From: Planctomycetota bacterium
GTDB lineage: Bacteria > Planctomycetota > J058
Direction of reading: 5' to 3'
Length of the DNA stretch: 64,000 bases
Assembly (NCBI GenBank): GCA_023954375.1
Contig: JAMLIC010000039.1
Location: 1 to 64,000 of the forward strand
Position numbers and translations under genes: made by a program. Of this stretch, positions 56,879 through 64,000 are shown piece after piece; positions within the stretch are counted from its first letter, which is position 1, and each line of letters starts with the position of its first letter. The notes under the pieces are model-generated. The model made no database searches, was not told where the DNA came from, and worked only from the letters and a program-made list of their open reading frames with translations.

Positions 56879-56883
56879 GAGGG

Positions 56884-58350
56884 TCAGCGCGTCAGCCACC
56901 CCCGCGCCCGCACCGTCACCAGGGCGTAGGGGAAGATCCACGTCAGCCCGAACAGGTAGTAGAAGGCGTAGGCCACGCCCCACACGAAGCTCGACGAGCG
57001 CTCGCAGCGGAGGAAGTAGAGCATGCGGAAGAGCGCGCCGAGCGTGATCGCCCCGGCGAACGTGAGGAGGACGAGCGGCTCGAAGACCGCGGCCGCCGCG
57101 ACGAGGACCACGGTGAGGTAGCGCAGCGGGTAGCTCAGGTTGCGCAGGACGGCGTCGAAGAGCGTCATGGCGAGCGCGACCGGCGGGCGGCGCCACAGGA
57201 TCCAGGCCAGGCGCAGCTCCTCGCGGATGTAGCTGCGGTCCCAGCGCAGGTACATCTTGCACAGCTTCGAGTAGGTCGTCGGCACGACCGTGTGGACGAC
57301 CGCCGAGCGCTGGTAGACGGTGTCGAGGCCCTGCGCGAGGACGTAGTTCGTCATGGCGCGGTCCTCGCCCGCGGGGCAGGGGACGCCGAGGAAGGACTGC
57401 TTGCTCCAGGCGTCCAGGGCGGCGCGGACCGCCGAGGCGCGGAGCGCCGTGAGGGCGCCGGGGCAGCAGTAGACGGTGCCGTACTGCGACTGCGTGGCGC
57501 GGTGGAAGTCGAACGAGAGCGTGAACGCCACGTGGAGCATCTGCGGGATCGGGCCCTCGGCGCGGTTGTGCACGGCGACGCGACCGGCGACGGCGCCGAC
57601 GCGCGGGTCGCGGAAGGGGCCGGCGGCGGCGAGGAGGGTCTGGCGCTCGATGACGCTGTCGGAGTCGATCGTCACCAGGACCTCGCCCTTCGCCCGGCGG
57701 AAGCCCTCCTCGAGCGCCGCGCGCTTGCCGCGGTTCTTCTCGAAGCGCACCGTCGTCACCAGGCCCGGGTGGCGGGCGGCCACGCGCTGGATGTGCGTCC
57801 AGGTGTCGTCCTTGCTCCCGTCGTCGACGACGAAGACCTCCAGGCGGTCGCGCGGGTAGGCGGCGGCGAGGACCGACTCGATCGACCGGCCCACCATGGG
57901 CCCCTCGTTGTAGGCCGGGATGATGACGGTGAGCGGCGGGGCGTCGGCGAACGTCGCGCTGTCGAACGGGCGGTACCGGAACCAGAGCACGGTCTGGATG
58001 ACCAGGCGGACGGCGACGAGGAGGCCGAAGCCGAGCAGCGTCAGGCCGAGCGCCGACGAGGTCGCCGCCGCGGCGGCGGCGCCGAGGGTCGCGTGCAGGC
58101 CCAGGCCGGCGCAGGCCGCGCCGACGAAGCCCAGGAGGCCGAGGACGATCGCGCCCGAGAGGGCGTGGTCGAAGAGGTCGGGGGCGCGCGCGACGCCGAG
58201 CGGCGTGGGGCCGGCCGCCGTGGGGGCCGGGCGTGCCGGCTCCGAGAGCGCGCTGGCGCAGGCCTCACAGCGCGCGAGGTGCGCGTGGATCGCGGCGCGG
58301 AGGGGGCCGGTCGGCACCTCCCTCGGACGGATCATCTGGTCGCAGACCAT
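56884..58350 (-). CDS. Family 2 glycosyltransferase (NodC/cellulose-synthase-like) with N-terminal zinc finger
   Basis: 488 residues. Residues 1-35 form an anti-sigma-type zinc finger (zf-HC2/ZAS: C3, H24, C28, C31 in HLARCEACA). After two or three membrane helices (about 65-125) comes the processive GT2 domain: VIIPAYNEG (about 142), VVDDGSKDD (about 174), TIDSDS (about 222), CPAGEDR (about 325) and KMYLRWDRSYIRE (about 362, the (Q/R)xxRW position), then four C-terminal helices. The enzyme would polymerise and export a beta-linked polysaccharide. ATG 58350. The zinc finger suggests binding to a sigma factor or a metal/redox switch on glycan synthesis. The long 5' region (58351-58814) contains two palindromes. 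Confidence 0.88.
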   Translation of the reverse strand: MVCDQMIRPREVPTGPLRAAIHAHLARCEACASALSEPARPAPTAAGPTPLGVARAPDLFDHALSGAIVLGLLGFVGAACAGLGLHATLGAAAAAATSSALGLTLLGFGLLVAVRLVIQTVLWFRYRPFDSATFADAPPLTVIIPAYNEGPMVGRSIESVLAAAYPRDRLEVFVVDDGSKDDTWTHIQRVAARHPGLVTTVRFEKNRGKRAALEEGFRRAKGEVLVTIDSDSVIERQTLLAAAGPFRDPRVGAVAGRVAVHNRAEGPIPQMLHVAFTLSFDFHRATQSQYGTVYCCPGALTALRASAVRAALDAWSKQSFLGVPCPAGEDRAMTNYVLAQGLDTVYQRSAVVHTVVPTTYSKLCKMYLRWDRSYIREELRLAWILWRRPPVALAMTLFDAVLRNLSYPLRYLTVVLVAAAAVFEPLVLLTFAGAITLGALFRMLYFLRCERSSSFVWGVAYAFYYLFGLTWIFPYALVTVRARGWLTR

Positions 58351-58395
58351 CAGGTAGGCCTTTCTGGGCCACCCGGTGGACGGGCGGCGAGACGC

Positions 58396-58430
58396 GGCCC
58401 CGGGTCCGCGGGGGGAGCGGACCCGGGGCC
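58396..58430 (-). promoter_or_regulatory. 14-bp perfect GC hairpin in the 5' region of the glycosyltransferase
   Basis: 58396-58409 (GGCCCCGGGTCCGC) pairs perfectly with 58417-58430 around a 7-base loop, 46 bases upstream of ATG 58350 and inside the probable leader. No U-tract follows on either strand, so attenuation-like or protein-binding roles are more likely than termination. Confidence 0.5.
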
Positions 58431-58600
58431 GTCACGCGGGCGGGTCGCGGCGGGCGCACGCCCAACCAAGAAGGCGACCGGAGCAGGCCGCGGGGGACGC
58501 GGCCGGACCAACACCCGTGCGGCGCCCCTCTCTGCACGCCGCGGGCCGGAGCCTCGCCAGTGATTCGTAAAGACTTATGTGTCTGATCCGGGCGAGTTGT

Positions 58601-58635
58601 AACGATACGTTCCGGACGCGACGGAACGTTTCGTT
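58601..58635. promoter_or_regulatory. Operator-like palindrome in the divergent intergenic region
   Basis: AACGATACGTTCCG (58601-58614), 7-base spacer, CGGAACGTTTCGTT (58622-58635): 13 of 14 positions complementary. It sits in the most AT-rich patch (58561-58655) of a 464-bp gap between divergent genes (glycosyltransferase at 58350, hypothetical at 58815). Fits a dimeric repressor or activator site. Otherwise no gene is seen in 58351-58814. Confidence 0.55.
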
Positions 58636-58814
58636 GCGACCGACGTAACCCGTGAGAGAGGAAGCGCGCGAGCTCCGGCCGGGCCGACTGGAACGGCCGC
58701 CTGGCGCGCGGCGCCCTCTGACCGGGACGGTTCGTGCCAGTCCGGGCCCCCTCGCGAGCGCCTCGCTCGGCGCAGGCTGGACGAAGCCCGGCGGAGCGTC
58801 TCTCATCGGGCGCG

Positions 58815-59378
58815 ATGGACCCGAACGACGCCGACCTCGCGCGCGCCGCCGCGTCGCTCCAGGCGGAGCTGGAGAAGAAGACGGCGCGGCTCCGCCGCCC
58901 CGGGGCCCCGACCTTCCGACCGGCGGCGCCGCCGACCGACGCGGCCTTCGTGGCGCTCGACGAGGCGCTCGGCCGCGACGCCGTGCTCGTCGCCTGCGTG
59001 ACCTGCGACGCGGCCCCCGGCGTGGTGCTCCGGGCGGGCGTCCTGCGCGATGGCTTCACCCTGGCGCTCGTCGTCGCCCCGAGCGACCGCCCGCCGTACG
59101 TGGAGCTGAGCACGTTCCTCGCGCGGCCGCCGCGCCCCGACCGCGAGGTCGTGACCACGAACGCCCGCCCCGACCCGGCGCCGCCCCGGCCGGCGCACGC
59201 CGCGCTCGAGCGGCTCCCCGGGCGCTCGCCGCAGGAGCTGCGCCGCCGCCACCACGAGCGCCTCGCGGCGCTCACGGGGGCCCCCGGCGACGACGACCCG
59301 GTGCGCCTGTGGATCGAGCCGACGGAGCAAGCCGTCCTGCGCGCGCTGGGCGACTACCTGCGCCTCGTCGCGCCCTGA
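58815..59378 (+). CDS. Hypothetical protein, unknown function
   Basis: 187 residues, soluble, family not recognised. A charged helix (LARAAASLQAELEKKTARL) leads into a beta-rich middle (AVLVACVTCDAAPGVVLRAG, DGFTLALVVAPSDRPPYVEL) and a helical C-terminus (QELRRRHHERLAALTG, EQAVLRALGDYLRLVAP). ATG 58815; no strong ribosome site. It may share the control region with the divergent glycosyltransferase. 80 bases before aspS. Confidence 0.65.
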   Translation: MDPNDADLARAAASLQAELEKKTARLRRPGAPTFRPAAPPTDAAFVALDEALGRDAVLVACVTCDAAPGVVLRAGVLRDGFTLALVVAPSDRPPYVELSTFLARPPRPDREVVTTNARPDPAPPRPAHAALERLPGRSPQELRRRHHERLAALTGAPGDDDPVRLWIEPTEQAVLRALGDYLRLVAP

Positions 59379-59458
59379 CGAGGGCGCTGACGCGCTCGTA
59401 GCGCGCCTCCGGCCGCGTGCTACCTTCATCCGCTTCCACGGAGGCGGGAGGAGCCCGA

Positions 59459-61288
59459 ATGAGCCAGCACCCCTACCGGACGCACACGTGCAACCAGCTC
59501 CGCGCGGAGCACGTGGGCCAGCGCGTCCGCCTCGGCGGTTGGCTGTACCGCAAGCGCGACCAGAAGCACCAGGTGTTCATCGACCTGCGCGACCACCACG
59601 GCGTCACGCAGGTCGTGTTCGACGACACGACCCCGGCGCTGACGGAGCGGGTCCGCGACCTGCGCGTCGAGAGCATCCTGTTCATCGACGGCGAGGTCGT
59701 GCGGCGCGAGAAGGCCAACGACAAGCTCGCCACGGGCGAGATCGAGCTCAGGGCCACCGCCCTCACCGTCGACTCGGAGGCCGCCGAGCTGCCGATCCAG
59801 GTCGCGATCCCCAAGGGCGAGAACGACCGCGACGGCGAGGAGCTGCGCCTGCGCTGGCGCTTCCTCGACCTGCGCCGCGAGCGGCTGCACCGGAACATCG
59901 TCGTCCGCGACGTGATCATCCGCGCCATGCGCGACCACATGCACGCCGAGGGCTTCGTCGAGTTCCAGACGCCGATCCTCACCAACAGCTCGCCCGAGGG
60001 GGCGCGCGACTACCTCGTGCCCTCGCGCGTCCACCCGGGCAAGTTCTTCGCCCTGCCCCAGGCGCCGCAGCAGTGGAAGCAGCTGCTCATGGCGTCGGGC
60101 TTCGACCGCTACTTCCAGATCGCGCCCTGCTTCCGCGACGAGGACGCCCGCGCCGACCGCGCGCCGGGCGAGTTCTACCAGCTCGACCTGGAGATGGCCT
60201 TCGCCACGCAGGAGGACGTCTTCGGCGTCATCGAGCGGCTCTACCACACGCTGCCGGACCTGATCGCGCCGCACCTCCCCGACCGGCCGCGGAAGCGGAT
60301 CCAGCAGTTCCCGTTCCCGCGCCTGCCCTACTGGGAGGCGGTCGACCGCTTCGGCACCGACAAGCCCGACCTGCGCTTCGGGCTCGAGCTGACCGACGTG
60401 AGCGACGCCGTGCGCGGCACCGCCTTCGGCCTGTTCGCCGACGCGCTGGGCAAGCGCGACGGCCGGGTGAAGGCGCTGCGCCTCCCGGGGCTGGGCAAGG
60501 ACGGCAAGGGCGCGGCGCGGCGGCTGGAGAAGGCGGTCAAGGAGAAGGGCTTCGGCGGGCTGCCGCACCTGATCTACACCGCCGGCGAGGTCGACGGCTC
60601 GCTCAAGAAGGCGCTCACGCCCGACGAGGTGGCGCGGGTCAAGGCGGCCACCGGCGCGCAGCCCGACGACCTCGTGGTGTTCGGCTTCGGCTCGCGCCTC
60701 CAGGCGGCCAAGGTCCTGGGCGAGGTGCGCCTGCTGGTCGGCCGCGAGCAGCAGCTCGCCGACCCGACCGCGCTGGCCTTCTGCTTCGTCGTCGACTTCC
60801 CCTTCTACGAGCTCGACGACGAGGGCAAGGTCCAGTTCTCGCACAACCCGTTCTCCATGCCCCAGGGCGGCATGGAGGCGCTGAACGGCATGGACCCGCT
60901 CGAGATCAGGGCCTACCAGTACGACATCTGCTGCAACGGCGTCGAGCTCAGCTCCGGCGCGATCCGGAACCACCGCCCGGACATCATGTACCGCGCGTTC
61001 GAGCTGGCCGGCTACTCGAAGGCCGACGTCGACCGCGAGTTCGGCCACATGATCCAGGCCTTCCGCTACGGCACCCCGCCGCACGGCGGCATGGCCCCGG
61101 GCGTCGACCGGTCGATCATGATCTTCCTCGACGAGCCGAACATCCGCGAGGTCGTGGCCTTCCCCAAGAACCAGAAGTGCCAGGACCTGCTCGTCAGCGC
61201 GCCGAGCTTCGTGCGCAAGAAGCAGCTCGACGAGCTGCACATCCGCATCGTCCCGCCCGAGGGGGTGGACGTTCAGGTCTTGCCGTAG
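59459..61288 (+). CDS. aspS: Aspartyl-tRNA synthetase, bacterial type
   Basis: 609 residues, full length for the bacterial enzyme. N-terminal OB-fold anticodon domain (RVRLGGWLYRKRDQKHQVFI); class II motif 2 in FQIAPCFRDEDARADR; bacterial GAD insertion (about 295-410); motif 3 in GMAPGVDRSIMIF. It charges tRNA-Asp, and in organisms lacking AsnRS also tRNA-Asn; no gatCAB is in the window to decide. ATG 59459 with GGGAGGAG 5-6 bases upstream; a TACCTT box at 59421-59426 is a possible -10. Confidence 0.96.
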   Translation: MSQHPYRTHTCNQLRAEHVGQRVRLGGWLYRKRDQKHQVFIDLRDHHGVTQVVFDDTTPALTERVRDLRVESILFIDGEVVRREKANDKLATGEIELRATALTVDSEAAELPIQVAIPKGENDRDGEELRLRWRFLDLRRERLHRNIVVRDVIIRAMRDHMHAEGFVEFQTPILTNSSPEGARDYLVPSRVHPGKFFALPQAPQQWKQLLMASGFDRYFQIAPCFRDEDARADRAPGEFYQLDLEMAFATQEDVFGVIERLYHTLPDLIAPHLPDRPRKRIQQFPFPRLPYWEAVDRFGTDKPDLRFGLELTDVSDAVRGTAFGLFADALGKRDGRVKALRLPGLGKDGKGAARRLEKAVKEKGFGGLPHLIYTAGEVDGSLKKALTPDEVARVKAATGAQPDDLVVFGFGSRLQAAKVLGEVRLLVGREQQLADPTALAFCFVVDFPFYELDDEGKVQFSHNPFSMPQGGMEALNGMDPLEIRAYQYDICCNGVELSSGAIRNHRPDIMYRAFELAGYSKADVDREFGHMIQAFRYGTPPHGGMAPGVDRSIMIFLDEPNIREVVAFPKNQKCQDLLVSAPSFVRKKQLDELHIRIVPPEGVDVQVLP

Positions 61289-61291
61289 CGG

Positions 61292-62848
<1,557 letters not shown>

Positions 62849-62923
62849 AGTCGCGACCCTCCGGTGCCTTCCGTTGTACCGGCGGGCGGCCGGAGGAGCA
62901 AACGCGACCACCGCGAGAGCGGG

Positions 62924-64000
<1,077 letters not shown>

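Overview
The window (about 73% GC estimated by eye, strong GC3 bias, many GTG/TTG starts) looks like a member of the Planctomycetota or a close PVC relative. The best single clue is a 77-residue small basic protein at 8637-8870 that matches, from memory, the family shared by Chlamydiae, Verrucomicrobia and Planctomycetes. Ser/Thr kinases carrying FHA or WD40 domains, FHA scaffolds and several zinc-ribbon or RING-like proteins fit the same assignment. No species call is justified.

Layout. 1-8870 is mostly housekeeping: an Hsp70-like ATPase cut by the left edge, a tightly packed glycosyltransferase/methyltransferase/phosphopantetheinyl-transferase run, a CPBP protease, a lipoprotein overlapping pdxA, a DUF89 protein and the small basic protein. 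A tRNA-Asn(GTT) with its own terminator (8899-9019) marks the left border of an accessory, defence-like island of about 18 kb (9.0-27.2 kb). The island opens with two very large, divergent PLD-nuclease/SF2-helicase proteins. One of them adds an N-terminal HIT domain and a LexA/S24-type serine-lysine protease domain; the other ends in a DUF3427-like region. Next come a METTL25-like methyltransferase and two toxin-antitoxin-like loci whose antitoxins are intact but whose toxins are frameshifted. These are followed by a patchwork of duplicated gene scraps, a SNF2 helicase remnant, and a divergent pair of SF1 helicases (UPF1-like and UvrD-like).

27.2-48.7 kb returns to chromosomal genes: a zinc-ribbon protein, a DNA methyltransferase with a frameshift in a (CG)7 tract, a Ser/Thr kinase-polyphosphate:AMP phosphotransferase operon, an M64 peptidase, a RING-like/beta-propeller-like pair, a LolD/MacB-type ABC exporter, and a ComEA-like/DUF192/Maf/radical-SAM operon. 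48.7-53.3 kb holds a kinase-WD40 gene and an ABC-F gene bracketed by three copies of an unusual structured repeat. In this repeat one hairpin changes sequence completely between copies but stays base-paired. 53.3-64.0 kb carries a cysteine-cluster/WD40/zinc-ribbon operon, a glycosyltransferase fused to an anti-sigma-type zinc finger, aspS, an FHA coiled-coil protein and a truncated isocitrate dehydrogenase.

Two themes cut across the window. (1) Many genes seem to be leaderless: a TAnnnT-like -10 box sits only 6-9 nt before the start codon. (2) Several genes need single-nucleotide corrections in GC-rich simple repeats (DNA methyltransferase, kinase-WD40, cysteine-cluster protein). Assembly indels must therefore be excluded before any single frameshift is called biology. 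The damage at 18.4-23.6 kb (duplicated and deleted fragments, missing helicase motifs) is too extensive for that explanation and looks like true decay.
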